Assembly (NCBI GenBank): GCA_024349245.1
Contig: JALDNG010000835.1
Coordinates: 99,007-163,006 of the forward strand
Direction of reading: 5' to 3'
Source of the DNA: Neodontobutis hainanensis
Taxonomy: Eukaryota > Chordata > Actinopteri > Gobiiformes > Odontobutidae
Length of the DNA: 64,000 bases
Shown here: in pieces, positions 10,875 through 24,259 of the stretch
How the letters are laid out: every line of letters starts with the position of its first letter
Numbering within the stretch: position 1 is the first letter of the stretch
Translations under genes and position numbers: made by a program
Notes under the pieces: model-generated
Database searches by the model: none
What the model was told of the DNA's origin: nothing
The model's input: the letters and a program-made list of their open reading frames with translations, nothing else

Positions 10875-12554
10875 ATGGTAGAAATTACAAAACTGAAATT
10901 GACGAGTGACCCAGTGACAATTTAATGTAATCAAAGAAATTAAAAGCAATCATGATGATGTCAGCAAACCTCTGTAACAACATAATTGGAGCTGGAATAA
11001 TAGGTAATTTTTGGGTCATGAATAGCTCTCCCGTCGGCAATTAAAATGAGCGGGTATGGTCTTGGAATTCTTTTTCTCGCTATTTGTACTGCAACATGCG
11101 GTATCCGATTTTGACAATCCAGGAATGACGTTCATGATGATAGCTAAGAGTTACGATATAAGCGAAGCTGAGTCATACGAAGTAACAATGAAACAAAAAA
11201 CAGGATATGGTTAAAAAATTGCTCGGAAAACACGCGTATTATATCACTTTAGTCTGTACGACCTTTTTTCCAGTCACATGTAAGAAAAGCGCGGATTTAA
11301 ATTATAGGCGGTATGGCGTACTCTATCGTGATTGCTGACAACCTCGAGTCATTCTTCACAGGGATATGTAAAACGAAATTTATTCAGGGCCATCAGCGAG
11401 CTTTCTTAAAATAAGAGCAGTTATTCTGCTTATACCATTTTACATATGCGCTTTTCCAATGTGCTTAGCCAAAAATCTGAAATATCTTGAAAAAGTATGA
11501 ATCTAAGGAATACAGCTCTCAACGATTTCACTTGTGTTGGTTCTGCTTTACACATGCGCCATACTCTCAAGATTGTCATCTATACCCTACGAAATGTAAT
11601 TTCTAAATAAAAATAAAATCTTGAAAAATGAAAAAAATTCCCTAACAAACAAAATAACCTAAACTTAAAGAAGAAGTCGTTCTTAGTTAAAAATTTACGC
11701 TATTTAACAAAATTTTCATTATTATCTGACAAAATTCCATTAATTATACACAGACAAATTATTCGAGAGTCTTTCGTATTTGCTCGAAAAACCGCCATCC
11801 AGGCATTGCCAATCTTCGCATTCAGTGATCAATTATTTATAATATTAAAGCCGCCTCGTGTCACCACAACACCATTTCATTCTATGATTCAAGAAAAGAA
11901 CGATCTTTAAGACGGTTCATGATTTCATTGAATCTTGTTTTGCTGTCCTCTTTTATTCTGTATTTGATTGTTGGAATCAGCGGATTCATAACTTTTGGTG
12001 GTCAACCACCTGGTACGCATGCTTAATAATGAAGATAATTTGTTCGTCGGGTACTGCCCTCAAGATATTTTGATCAATTGCATGAGGATGATTTTTTCTA
12101 TCACTATTCTCCTGACCCTACCTATCCAGCTCTACGCTCCCAAACAAGTACATCTAAGTGTTAAGCCGCAGGTTATTTTGAAAAACTTAATACCGAAGTA
12201 CTCAGATGTTTTCTGGGTTAACGCTGCAATAAGTCTGGTCTTAGTTTCAATCTGTTATATCGTGGGATCTACATCAAAGAGTCTCAGTGCCGTCCTCGAG
12301 ATAGGAGGAGCCATAACCAATGTTCCAATTGGTAGGGTACGTATTATTACAAAGTATACATAATCCCTGCTCTTTGCATGTTATCGGCGTATGGTAGGCC
12401 GTACCGACCTTCAGATTTCAAAAGATTTAACTGCTTTGGCATTTTGTGTTTTGGAGTTTTCATGCTGTTCGCGTCCCCTTATTTCACATTGACCTCGTTG
12501 TTTCAAAATACACCTCCTGTTCCGATCCAAATATACTACTGTGATAAAAGGTAG
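10875..12554 (+). CDS. SLC38-like amino-acid transporter (AAAP family)
   Basis: Multi-span transporter of the amino acid/auxin permease superfamily, predicted to move neutral amino acids with Na+ or H+ across plasma or lysosomal membrane. Thirteen exons splice to 423 aa, usual for the family. The first membrane span has the family signature NNIIGAGIIALPSAIKMSGYGLG. Further markers are ALPIFAF followed by CHHNTISFY, which matches the F.CH....Y segment of SLC38 proteins, and about 11 hydrophobic spans. Introns: 10914-10936, 11004-11025, 11101-11122, 11182-11203, 11280-11307, 11368-11387, 11495-11515, 11596-11753, 11825-11850, 12013-12034, 12332-12354 and 12394-12414. All are GT..AG and 20-28 nt except the 158-nt eighth. 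Start chosen at the ATG that splices in phase to the first span; stop TAG at 12552. The subfamily (SLC38 member, or SLC36-like) is not resolved. Confidence 0.9.
11596..11753 (+). other. Outlier long intron (158 nt) of the SLC38-like gene
   Basis: It begins GTAATT and ends ACACAG, is very AT-rich, and joins ...IPYE-I to QIIRESF in correct phase. It is six to seven times longer than every other intron in this gene. I tried splitting it into two short introns with a small exon, but this gave in-frame stops. Confidence 0.7.
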
Positions 12555-15500
12555 TGTCACTTTCAAGCCGTATCCAATAATCGCTGATTTTATAGATAGC
12601 TCAGCTTAGTTTTCTATTCGATCACAATAAATATCTCGTTTAAATAATCATAACTCAAAGTTGAATAAATAAAGGCGCAATTATACGGTTTAACCACAAG
12701 AAATAAAATAGAACAACCTTCTGCGGTTTTATTGTGACAGTATAAAGATTTTAATCACCTAGAGCAGAATACTACTTCACAGAGAAATTTTCCAAAAATA
12801 ATTAGTGGCGCGGTTTTCATGTGATGCTAAAAATTAATATAGTTCATAAAAAGTGAAGCTACTGACTGGAAGTTAACTTTTAATCAAAAACTATAGACCT
12901 TAAGACGAGTATTTCTTTATTTTCGGTCATTTCAGTCATTCAATGGTCGATAATACACGTGCTGTTCTCCACTTTCCGCATATATTTGAATCAAAATAAC
13001 TGAATTAACACTTCTCAATTTTTAAAATTGAAAGTCATACTTATTTACATTCTTGGCTCTGCGATACAAATCAAAATCGAAAATATCACAGTTTAGTCCT
13101 CTAAATCGTCATTAAAATCTCGTAGAGTGGTGTCTGCCACGAATATACTCGTATAGGTGTGTTTTTATTTGATAATTATTCTAATCGTCGATGATTAAAT
13201 TTAATCTTGATTACGCCTCGCTCATAATATTCCAATACGAAAAGCCAACGCCCCAATAAATAAAAATATAATGAAATTCCGAATGTAGAAACGATCATTA
13301 TGATTGATTACTCAATGATAATTGACAATGCTTGGAACGTATACACTGGTCGTAAAATATCGGATAATACTCTAAATTATTCCGGTATACCATTCTAGTA
13401 TAACTCATAAAAACCAATTTGAATGTTAAGATATGAAAGAGTAACGATCTTTAAGTTGAAAAGCAGCTATAATTCCACATATTTTAATTTATTCACAACA
13501 TATCAAAATTTTTTATGGTTAAGAAGGAAAAACTCTTTATCTTAAAAAAATTTTATGCAATATTTTTTAAATATATATGCTACGATGAAAAACACGATTA
13601 AACTAAATGATAATGGAAACGTTTATACTTCAGTTTTGCGGCGTGGCGGATTTAACGTTCTGTATATTTAAAAAAAATATCATAACAAATCTCGCCGAAT
13701 TCATCTATAAAACTTCTCTCATATTAATTTTATTAAAACAGCTGGTCTTGCATTGTTACTTAATTTAATTTTTAACTTTAATCAACAACAAAATTCTTTC
13801 ATGTTCATGTTATAGTAGTTAGCTATTTAATTATTTGTCAACAGTTTTGTTAAAACGCGCAGGCTTTGTTTGTTGTGACATTAAATTCATAAGACTATCT
13901 TCAAATGCAGTTTTACGATAATTGATAGATTTTGTTATTTAGTGTGATGAAAACTTCAATAAATATTGAATCTGTTCATATAATTGTAGAGTATATGGTA
14001 CATGGTCAAGAAAACTATGGATGGAATTAAACAGTTTTATGTATTTTCGTATCCCTTTTGTATGGGCTTAACAATCACAATACATTATTTTCGTTTTTCG
14101 TTGATTGAATATCGAGGTAAACTCATCATACGTGGGGGGCATTTGATTTTTATCAAATATAAGTAAATATTAAGGATTTTTCTGAAGATCTTAACTCATG
14201 TTTAAATTCAAAAGAGTGGTTGATTTCAAGCAGTCATGCAACTATGATAAACAACCATCTAAATAATTTGATTTTGAAAATTTTTTATTTTGTGATCCTA
14301 AATAGTTTAGATGTATCTTTGTAAACTTGGTCTTGTTTGGCACTTTTTTGAAATGTCTGCGTATCTATTAGATTATCACGATTTTTATTATATACTTGAA
14401 GAGGACAGACAATTATCCGATTGCTTGGAGTTTAAATAATCAAGCTTAATTTTTATGTATAATACCTAATATATTCTGTCTGATATCGAGAGTCTATAAA
14501 TTTAAAAGTTATCAAGTTGAATTCTTTATATATTTTAAAAATGTCAAAGTTATTCTTCGCGCAACGCCAAAAAGTCGTAAATTATTGTTATTCGCCAATT
14601 ATCTTAAAATTTATCGAAATTGCAAAAACTAGCCTCATTTCAACTGAAAATTCTTTCAAAATAATTTATATATTTTATTTATGATTATTTTGAATTACGA
14701 TGCTCGCGGCATCAATCAGAATGCGAGGATTGAATTTGGCAATAATTGACAGAAAATTAGCACGAAGTTCAAATCAACTAATTTAAACATCTAGGGATAT
14801 TAAGGATAATAAAATACATTTTTGTGATTTAGTGCGTTTTTGTTTTAATAATATAAAGCTGAAAAATATCTTCCATCATAATCCAAAGGTACAACTTAGT
14901 TAAGTCACTTTTACACATTTTACGACTGCGCACTCTCTGTTAATTAAATCTCTATGTAAAAATTACTTACCTAATATTATTTAAAGTATATCTGAAACAA
15001 GTTGGTTCAATATTTCATAAAATTCAAGATGGGAAATTAATTTTAAAAAGTTATTACTTTCGTTCTTGAAGAAAACATGTAATCGAAAGAATAGACGTGG
15101 TAAAAAACACACAAGATTTGTAAGATTTTTAAGTACAAACAGAATAAATGAGATTATCTCAAAAATTTTGTTTCCAACATCAAAAATAAACGTATTTTTG
15201 AACAATTTGACCTATTTGAAACGTTTTCAATAAATAAAACTTTTTATCATGATCGTATCGAATAAAAAGAGTATACTTTAAAATGGACGATAGAATAGCT
15301 GAAACGAGAGTGCTCAAAACTAAAAAATCATATCAACGGTCTCAGTTTCTCACAAAAAACACTACATGGTATTTATAAGATTAAATACAAACAAGTGAAA
15401 AAACACTTAGGTGGCCAAAAATCAGATACTAAATTTTTGAACATGCGCGATATAATCATAATACGCGCAGCATACCGGGTTAAAATATCACGAATTGCCA

Positions 15501-18500
15501 ATATAATATTCAATTTTATGATTTTATAGATGAATAAATATTAAGCTTATTCAATATATTAACACAAATGACGTGACGATTTGTTTCTAGTTGTTTTAAT
15601 ACATTTAAAACAACCCAACTATCCGCTGCTTTCAATGTTTTCCTCGTAAGGTTTTATTTTTTATCATGCCATATATTTGATTCTACTTAAACTACATGTT
15701 CTCAATCACAATAAACATATCTGTTTCTTATATTAATGATAATTTTTTTGTATCTTATTGGGAAAATAAAATAATAGTGTCATATATAAACCCCGAGTTT
15801 TCGATATCGTTCGTTTATTTCACCTTATACTTTAAAAAGATAAAAAATGCGAGGTAAAACAATAAATATCGTAAAAATAACATTCTACTCAGAATAACGA
15901 CATAAGAAACTCATAACTTATCTTTATCGACATTTAAAATAGTGAATGACAAAATCTTTAGCCAGGATTTAGGCCATTAACATCGATATTACACTCACAT
16001 GCGCATTGCGCGATTCTTATACTTTCCCAAATTGTAGGATTAAAGCTTTACAATGTTCTTATAATCAAAAAATAAAAAGCTCGAAACAACAAATTTAATT
16101 TTCCTTTCAAGTTTTTGTTTTACACGTATTTGTGAAAAGTAAGTTTTCTTCGAATAAGATTACAAAACAATTTATCAAAAGGTGAACATTCTTTAATTCA
16201 ATGACCGCATAATTTAAGATTAGCTCACCTTTTATTCATAACTAGAGCAATAATACAACCATCTGTTACTCTCGATGCTGATTTAATGTATCTGTAAACC
16301 TTATATGAATCGTAAAAGAGGTTTAGGCTAAATTTTATTCTCAGACTAGAGAATTCATAAAAATTTCTTTCAAGCACTTTTTTCATGAAAAACGAAAAAA
16401 GCTAAAATTAGATATTTGGCAAATTCACATCTTATCAACTTTTTTGTTGAGCTAGGATAAGTCAAACCCATCAGGGCTTCTTTCTGAAACAGGTTACCTC
16501 GATATACGCCTTTTATATAAGCTCTGCTTACACGGTCAAGTCGTTCAGCGGTTCACCCCTCTCCTGGCACCCTTTCCTTGTGTAAAAAACAGGTGCAGGT
16601 AGTGTGAGACTCGCCCACTAAAAACCACACTCATTCGACCCACTAGGGGAACCGGCCTTCTGAAGCGTTGATTCGCTGGACGTCAAATCAACTTGAATCT
16701 TATTTCTATGTGAATTTGATACATTCTACGCATTTAACTGCTTCTAAAACATAAAAAAGATCATCTTGACTTTTGAATTCCCACACAGTATGATAAATGT
16801 TTCAAACAATTTTTCGTTGAAAGGTTCATTTAGATAATTTTAACACACTTCTCAGTCCTACTTATCAGATTTTCCAATTAAAAGCTAAAGTGTCTTGCCA
16901 TTTACGAAATAGTGGCAAAAGTAAGTTGAAAAAATAAAATCGAAAATGTAAAAATATTAAATAGTCGTGACTTTTCGTTATGTATTGTGTGGAATGGAGA
17001 ATGTTGACATAGCCGTTTTCTACTCATTTATTCGAAATATATGATAAAAACTCATGACCTATACTAATTCATATTCAGTGCTTTGTTTCGGTACAATCTT
17101 AAAGATAGGCAAGAATAATTTAAAGTGTTGAATTTTGAAATGTTTACTATTTGGGCATTAGCTTACCTCCCACTAAATAGATTGATACGCGCCACATTAC
17201 AACTGTATCATGAATGAACGAAAAACGTTTAAATATAAACAGAATTACATGACCGTAAATCAGTTTTGAGAAATATATAATAAAGCCACTATACTTTTGG
17301 AAGACGCTAATTTTACTTTTTTGGAGTAAATTAAAGTAAACTATCTACTTAAATACCCTAAAACGAGGAAGCCCTGTTGCTGATTTAACCTGTTACATAA
17401 ATTAGAAGAATTTTTCGACTCAGAAATTAAAAAAAATAAATTGGTGCGTGCGTGCGTACACGGCAACGGGCGAAAAGTCTTAAGAATTAACTCTTTGACG
17501 ATACCCTTGTCATAAAAATCTTGAACCAATCGCAAATTGCAAAATGATAAAATATAGGGAATAACGACGACCGCCTCAGTGAAGTTCAATTCTCTGTACA
17601 ATCAGAAAGTGAGCAGAAGCTTGAAAATGTAAATAAAAATTAAATTCAAAGATTTTGTGTAACTCAATCATAATATTTTGTTTATCTTAATTTCTGAATA
17701 CGTAGACTGTCTGATTTTACACTTGAAGCATGTCATGCCATATTGACATAAGATCCTTCCTGGACTGCCACCTAAAGAGACGTGATCAGATTTTTATGTC
17801 AATCTGTTCCATTTTACTTATCATGTGATGAATTTTTATAACATCAAAAAGCTCTTTCGAGTATTGTATCCGGATTACCTCAGCAGATCTACTTTATGTG
17901 AAATAAAATGATTATCGAATGAAACAAATTTTAACGTTGATAAAACATTGCACGTAAAAAAATATAAAACAGGAAGTGAAAGCCAACTTAGAGATAACGC
18001 TTAATTTTGTTAGAAATCGTTCTGTTAGAACGAATGCCGAAATTTGATCTTTTGGCTTTGAAGATGAAAGCATACAAGATAATTGATCTCATTGAAAAAT
18101 CAATTCAGTTTAGCGAGAGTGTGTTTCATTTAATCTTCACATTTGCAAGTTGTAAGTTATTGGCTATTAGAAAATATTTTAAAAAAAGTGTAAAGAATTA
18201 AAATTGTGTCAAATATGGACCAATAGTTAACTGCGAGAATTTTCAAAACAATAACAAACAGAAAATGTTTTTTTGAAATTTCAAGCGTGATATTAAGCAT
18301 AAAAATTAAATATACAAAAAAATCTGACTTTTCCATTGTAGGATGGAAAGCTAAAAATAACTCGATTAGATACTGAAAGAAACGTTTGAGATACTTGAAT
18401 TATACCATAAATCACATTTAGAAATTTTAATGAGAATAGATAATGTGAAAATTCATACATTCTGTAAAAATATGTAAATGCAACTCAAAGAGTAGTTAAA

Positions 18501-18783
18501 AAGTATTGTAAAATAATTTTTTATTATCATCAAATTGTTTCATCATAGAAAAGTTTTCACTTTTGATGAAACGTGAATTTAGATTTATCAAAAGTAAGAA
18601 AGAATCACATAAGAATCAAATCAAAAAGGGAAAGTAGACGCTCAAAACGGTTGAATAAAATTATCGGTTGCATTCATTCATGTTTTACTATGATTGTAAA
18701 AAACAATAATTTTATTGATGGACCCAAAAGTATTGGGTTGTTAATTATAATAAGGCTAAATATACTCTCAGTTTCTTTCGAAC
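12555..18783. other. Intergenic region, AT-rich with one GC-rich island
   Basis: No supportable gene. It holds the GC-rich island at 16445-16692 (listed separately). An 86-codon minus-strand ORF at 17341-17601 and a 64-codon plus ORF at 18007-18201 match nothing I recognise. A perfect inverted repeat TGCGCG/CGCGCA lies at 15444-15469. The rest is AT-rich. Confidence 0.45.
16445..16692 (+). promoter_or_regulatory. GC-rich island with TATA box and initiator; possible solo LTR
   Basis: About 250 bp of near-50% GC sequence inside strongly AT-rich DNA. A TATATAA box at 16514-16520 is followed about 33 nt later by an initiator-like TTCAGC (A at 16547), the spacing of a Pol II core promoter. The island is bounded by TGTTGA (16445) and TCAACT (16687-16692), roughly the TG..CA inverted ends of an LTR. 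It has no ORF of note. It could be a solo LTR of the element family seen at the window start, or a promoter for an untranslated RNA. The TATA box also reads on the minus strand. Confidence 0.35.
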
Positions 18784-20377
18784 TCAAAGTTCGTCATTTT
18801 GACCTATTTTAGATTCGTCTACAATAGAAATCGAAAAAAATTACCTTGACAATATCCATCATGAAGCTGATAACCTGAAGTACAGGTTGAGCAGGAATGT
18901 GGACCGGGCCCAAAGCAAGAAGAGCATGCCCCATCACAGGCTACATCATAAATGAAGAACTACGTAAACATTTATAATCTCCATCCCTGTTTTCACAATA
19001 CCTTCCACTTGGGCAGATTTTTTCTTTCTCACACTCATTGACGTCTCATTAAGAAAAATAATAAAACCAACGCAACCAGGTGGATTTTCTAACTTTAAGT
19101 ATCCCTTTTCGCAGTCAAGGCAATCTTTCAAACCAGGCCCGGTACATCCATTTCGACAACCCTTGTGGCATTCTAACTTTTAAGTTTTTACGAGAAAACT
19201 TTTGCATTCGAATGACGAATATGTGTTGACGCAAAACTCTAGATCCTTGCAACGGTGTTGATCATTCAGACACTCGTTCTTGTCAACACACAACTTTTTA
19301 TCGTCCATCTCTAATCCAATTTTACATAATGTGCAGTTTTCTTGACCCTCCCCATGGCAAGTCAAACACGACCAGTGGCATTCTGTGATAGGGTTATTAT
19401 CAAACTTTTACAGACGTATTTTCCGGGGAGGTTAATGCAAGTTTGATCAGACATGCAGTTGTGGGTTTCCAGGTTGCACTCATCAACGTCTTCTTTATAG
19501 AAGAGAAAAAACCTGTGCATAAGCCATTACTATCCGGTGTCCAGCCCTCGTTGCAGGCTCCGAGACAACCCTCGATTGTACTATTTAAACAAGAACCATT
19601 GCACGATATGTGACATGCTTTGATCGAAAACGAAAATACGAATGCAGGAACCGTCTAATCCTGTATAGCTGCGGTTAGAACAGCTATCGCACAAATCGCC
19701 TGAGTATCCATGATCACAAACACATACGCCACTGCCAATTCTCGTACCATCACCCTATTTGACTTCGATTAATTGATTTTACGTCGCACCTCCCGCGTCC
19801 AGAACACAAAATGCTGTCGCGCAACCCGTGGCATTCTAATAAGCGCAAACACCTTACGATCACAGTTATTCCCGAAATGGTGATGAGGGCAGCAAACTAT
19901 CATCAGTGATAACTGTTACCACGTGCTCGTTCAACGCAAAGATGAACTTGCAAATCAACATTCTTATTTCGCCTGATTAAAAAAATTTTAAAACAATGTC
20001 ATGAACCAATCTTCTACGTCTTCTTCATACCGATCAAAGAACGCAAGACATTTGTTCTACATGCGAAGGTAAAAGTACCTTATCTTTTGAGCCTGCGCAG
20101 ACCGTTTCTGTTATGGTTATGAATCGCAGTTCACTGTGCTTGACATATTTTAATACCTGTCTTTGTACAGCGTCAGCTTTATGCTCTGTCCGAAGGATGT
20201 ACCACCTTCATATGTTTTATTTTCCGTTTCGATTAATCCCTAATTTAGCTTTGGATATACTCTTTTAAAAGCTTCAGTGAACTCTAAGCAGACTTCACAC
20301 GAAGGCGATTTTACTCCGAGTACTTCTGACGTAAATATAAAAATTAAATAAATTGAAAAAATGGAGGAAAATCTCAT
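18784..20377 (-). CDS. CRELD2: CRELD2-like ER-resident Cys-rich EGF protein ending NDEL
   Basis: CRELD proteins are secretory-pathway chaperone or disulfide-isomerase-like factors. Fifteen exons splice to 421 aa: signal peptide (residues 1-22, MRFSSIFSIYLIFIFTSEVLG), N-terminal CEVC (CxxC), the conserved CRELD domain with a Trp/Cys-rich VHLCVERALCC block, a laminin/EGF-like module, then alternating Cys-rich furin-like repeats (CHISCNGSC, CHWSCLTC, CHKGCRNGC, CDGACSSC) and Ca-binding EGF modules (EDVDEC, DKNEC, DVNEC). It ends QNDEL, a KDEL-type ER retrieval signal; no membrane spans follow, so CRELD2 type, not CRELD1. Introns (20-28 nt): 20240-20260, 20134-20156, 20057-20078, 19973-19994, 19897-19922, 19836-19857, 19755-19782, 19618-19639, 19493-19512, 19383-19405, 19173-19199, 19045-19067, 18941-18963 and 18819-18844. 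Confidence 0.93.
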
Positions 20378-23300
20378 CCGGGTGGTATTGTTCGGCTGAT
20401 AAGGAGGATCTGTTTTTGAGCAAGCGAGGTAACACGATTCTGAATTATCAAAACATATTCTTATTATCCGATTATTCAAAATAAATTTATTGGGTTTTAA
20501 AATTATAATTAATTTAATATATCATATTTAATGAAAAGACTCTTAATATGGTATTGAGGATAAACATCCGAAATAAATTTATTACATCTTGATTTCCTCT
20601 GGAATACAGATCGTTCATAAAGATATGTCACTCACGTGTTCATGCAGATTCAGCTAGCGCGCTGAAATTGACAAGGGTAATTGAGTCAACATTTCCCTAT
20701 TTTGATTAAAATATATGAAAATTTAAATTATTCCACTTTCTTCTGATATTTAAAATTTAACAAAGGAACTTAAGCATTCAGTAAACATAATGATAAAATA
20801 CTATTGAGCTCAAAAATGATCGATCATAATGTTTGAGTTTGATAAACATTAAACTCGACGTATCAGATGTTGCCATGCCTGTGGGATTAAATTAGTGAAG
20901 TAAAGTGAGAGTAGCTAGCCTCATAAGTTTTAAATATTTACTTTAAAAGTGCTAATTTTTAAAAGTGACTATACCAGCGGACAGCATTGACTCGTTAACC
21001 CAAAGCATCAGGGAAAAATTACCTTCGTAACATTCATCCTCTTCGTCTCCTGAAAATTAGAATAGTCCATGTCTAAATTTTTTGAAAATCAATCTACCTG
21101 TAATAACTTGAAGGTATAAATTTTGATTTTCATTCAATCAAAGAGGACACGTGGGACCTTGTGGAAATTCTTAATTACAAAAATTTTATTCACAACATAT
21201 TTTTTACCAGGTATGCTTCTTTAAAGTTAAAAATCTCTTGCAATCTGCACATGGGTGCCAATTTTGCATGTTAAGAACAATGTTCAAGATACGATAACAT
21301 TTATGATATATTATTAACACGTTATATTCTGTATTTGATTCAAAAAATGTTTAAAAGTTATATTTTATAAAGCGAATCGTTTTATTTTTACAATTCAACA
21401 GAGGAATTTAATAACTTCAATAAATTTATAATTTTGAGTATAATGTATTCGATAACCATTGCGCGTGCCTGATGTTTGATGGAGACTATTCTTACAACTC
21501 CCCAAAGCAAGAAATATAGACTTTTTGTGAATCATTAAAATATCTTTTCAGTATAACTGTTAAAGGGTTTGTTGAGTCTGACTATTGAACCTTTCGTAAC
21601 AGTGGACTTTAAAACTGAAACAAGAAAATCACTTTATTAATGGCCGTAAGGAATGTTTTTAAATTGTAATTCCTAGCCCAAAGTTTAATTTTTGCTGATC
21701 CCAAGTTTTAAAATCGTTTACATGATTGCTATTTTTTGTTATAAAAAATTAAAACCTAATTCGAAAAAATCATATAAAGTATTTTTGCTTAAAGTTATAT
21801 ATTAAGATTAGTACGTTCAGAAGTTTGGTTTAAACCAACCTGTATAAAGGTTAAACTTTTTGAATTACTTTTATTTCAAGTTAAATGAAAGAATGAGAGA
21901 AAACCGCATCATTCTTGTACATAAAAGCATAAAACTAAAGCATTCTAAAAGTAGAGCCGAAACAACATTCATATTTTCCTGAAATATTTATGATTTATAA
22001 AAACGGTTTAACGATTACTTTTCGTCGATATGAACCCTCCACGACCACTTGTCTGTTAACAAATTTAAAGAAACATTAATATTTGTCGAAAATATATTGA
22101 CGCGTAAAAGCAATTAGACTTCATTGAAACTTTTATAATTAATGCGTCTTTTGAGCAAAATAGAAACGACAAATATCTTATAAAATGTTTCGTGAAGGTT
22201 TGAAAAGTTTTTAAATGTTAGTTTATGGTATTCACACGAGTAAATATTCAAACTATATTGTATCATATTCTGGGTTAACATCCCCAACAGACTCAAGAGA
22301 TTACGAATAAACACAGACATAATTTGAATAATCCACAATTTAGCGCGTGCGTATTGACCTAAAATATTCCAAAATCATACATCTCAAACGTAGATTATCT
22401 CATAAGTGTAACACAATCAACTATAACATTTAATTAAACCTAATTCGAATTATTTCAAAAAATATTATATCGAACGTAAAATCCGGATTTTAATTTGAGC
22501 TTCGACTCAAAAATTACGCTATCTTTTAATATGCTAAGGTCAGTGAAAAAAAGTTATGCCTAAATAAAAAACCAAAATACCCAAAAATATTTTAATAAAT
22601 GATTTATTTTACAAAACATAGATCTAAACTTTGAGAATCGTATTCGAAGTTTGATATCGTTGAAAATATTTCCCAATTCGATCGAATTTGCATAGATTTA
22701 TTCGATGGATAAACCAGCAGGAGTTCTCAAGTGTTAAAATCATAAATCGAATACATACTTAGGGGATAAATTCGATAATCGCCGCGCATGCGATATGACG
22801 TTTTTGTATCACCGTTTTAGTATTGCAATCTAACTCTCAAATAATTCGTTCATCAAATATAGTTTATGATATAATTTAACGCCCAAGAAAAATAGTCATT
22901 TGTAATCATAAATTCATGAATATATCTCTTAATAATAAATATACCCCAAAAATATGACATTAATTTTTATGGGATATCACAGAAAATTTTTGGTGAATGT
23001 AGGATATGAAGTCGGTTAATTTCAAATTTATATATATCAGCGCATTAAATAACTGGGAATACTTGACCAAACTTTCAAGATTTTTTCTCAACTATGAGTG
23101 CTTAGGATAGATTAATTGTTGATAAAACAGAAATTACGCTAAATAATTAAGCTTTATAGCTTATTTTACACGAATGATTGAAGCAAATCGATCCAATATC
23201 AAGTCAGGAGCAAAAATATTTTCAAACAGTTTTAAACATCCAAATAACATGAAAATTCATGATAAAGATACTTTCAAACGTGAAAAACTTTCTTACATGA

Positions 23301-24259
23301 ATTATTTGAATGTTACTTTTTCTTATGTAAGTTTATATGTGTTTTCCAATCATAAACTAAATTATGTCAAAATACGCAAGAGATTGTTATATGGGAAGTA
23401 ACTGGAACTTTCTTCTTCCCGTCATTATTTAAAATGTAAAAAATTACTTTTTATGAGGAAGAGAACTTTTCAATCCAAATTAAATAAAAAATATCATCTA
23501 AAACTAGTTTCAGTTGCCATAAGATCCACATTTTCCAAATGACTCCAGAATTTAGCTAATTATAATTATTTTGTAATCAAAACGATTTCTAAATAAACGA
23601 AGATATCCGAGGCAATTCTCGAATAATTTTTGTAAAATTTTTTGGAATAAACTAGAACTATAACGTGTAGCGTAATATTTAAGATTTACATGATCAAGTA
23701 GTGAAATAATTCGGCAGAACCAATTAAAAACATTGGTGTCGCTTTATAAAATTAATAACAGTTCCAGTTTCGCAAATAAATTTATTTAATCTGAGCAAAA
23801 TTTCGACTATTGATGGCACAAACAAGAGCTTGTAATTTAAACGATAACTTAAGTGATTCTTTATCGTTTAAAAGTTTGGAAGCTGATTGAACTCGAAAAC
23901 AAGAGTAATATTGAAGATAAAAGTGGTTAAAATTTGGGCACGCGCGTTAGATTAATGACCATACAACATACTAAATGGATCGTTTCTTTAACATATTTTT
24001 TTCAATGGAAAAGCACTGAAAAATATTTTCTTATTCTTTGGATGTTAGAAAAACTTAATCTTTCTGACTGTAACTCAGTTCTTTGAAAGTGATTCATTCC
24101 ATTTTTTGAGCTCTAAATAATTTAAATAATGTATATCGCATCAAATGTCAGGGTAGAATTTCAAAAAAGGATGTTAAAAAGTGAAAATTAATTTGACCAG
24201 CTCATTGAAGCAACTTGGAAGGGAAACAGCAAAAGACTTACGGCTTATACTCACATAGA
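20378..24259. other. AT-rich intergenic stretch
   Basis: No supportable gene. A short acidic exon-like patch at 21020-21060 (minus, flanked by AG and GT) was too small to assign. Scattered CpG-rich words (20655, 22340, 22780, 23940) stand out from the AT-rich background. A 75-codon plus ORF at 23174-23401 resembles nothing known to me. Confidence 0.45.

Noticed and set aside
17341..17601. 86-codon minus-strand ORF, protein-like in part
   Set aside because: No motif, no good start, and no splice partners of the expected size; kept only as a remark in the intergenic entry.
18007..18201. Weak resemblance to part of a formin FH2 domain
   Set aside because: Only scattered hydrophobic positions match. 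The GNYMN motif is absent, and no flanking exon could be joined in frame.
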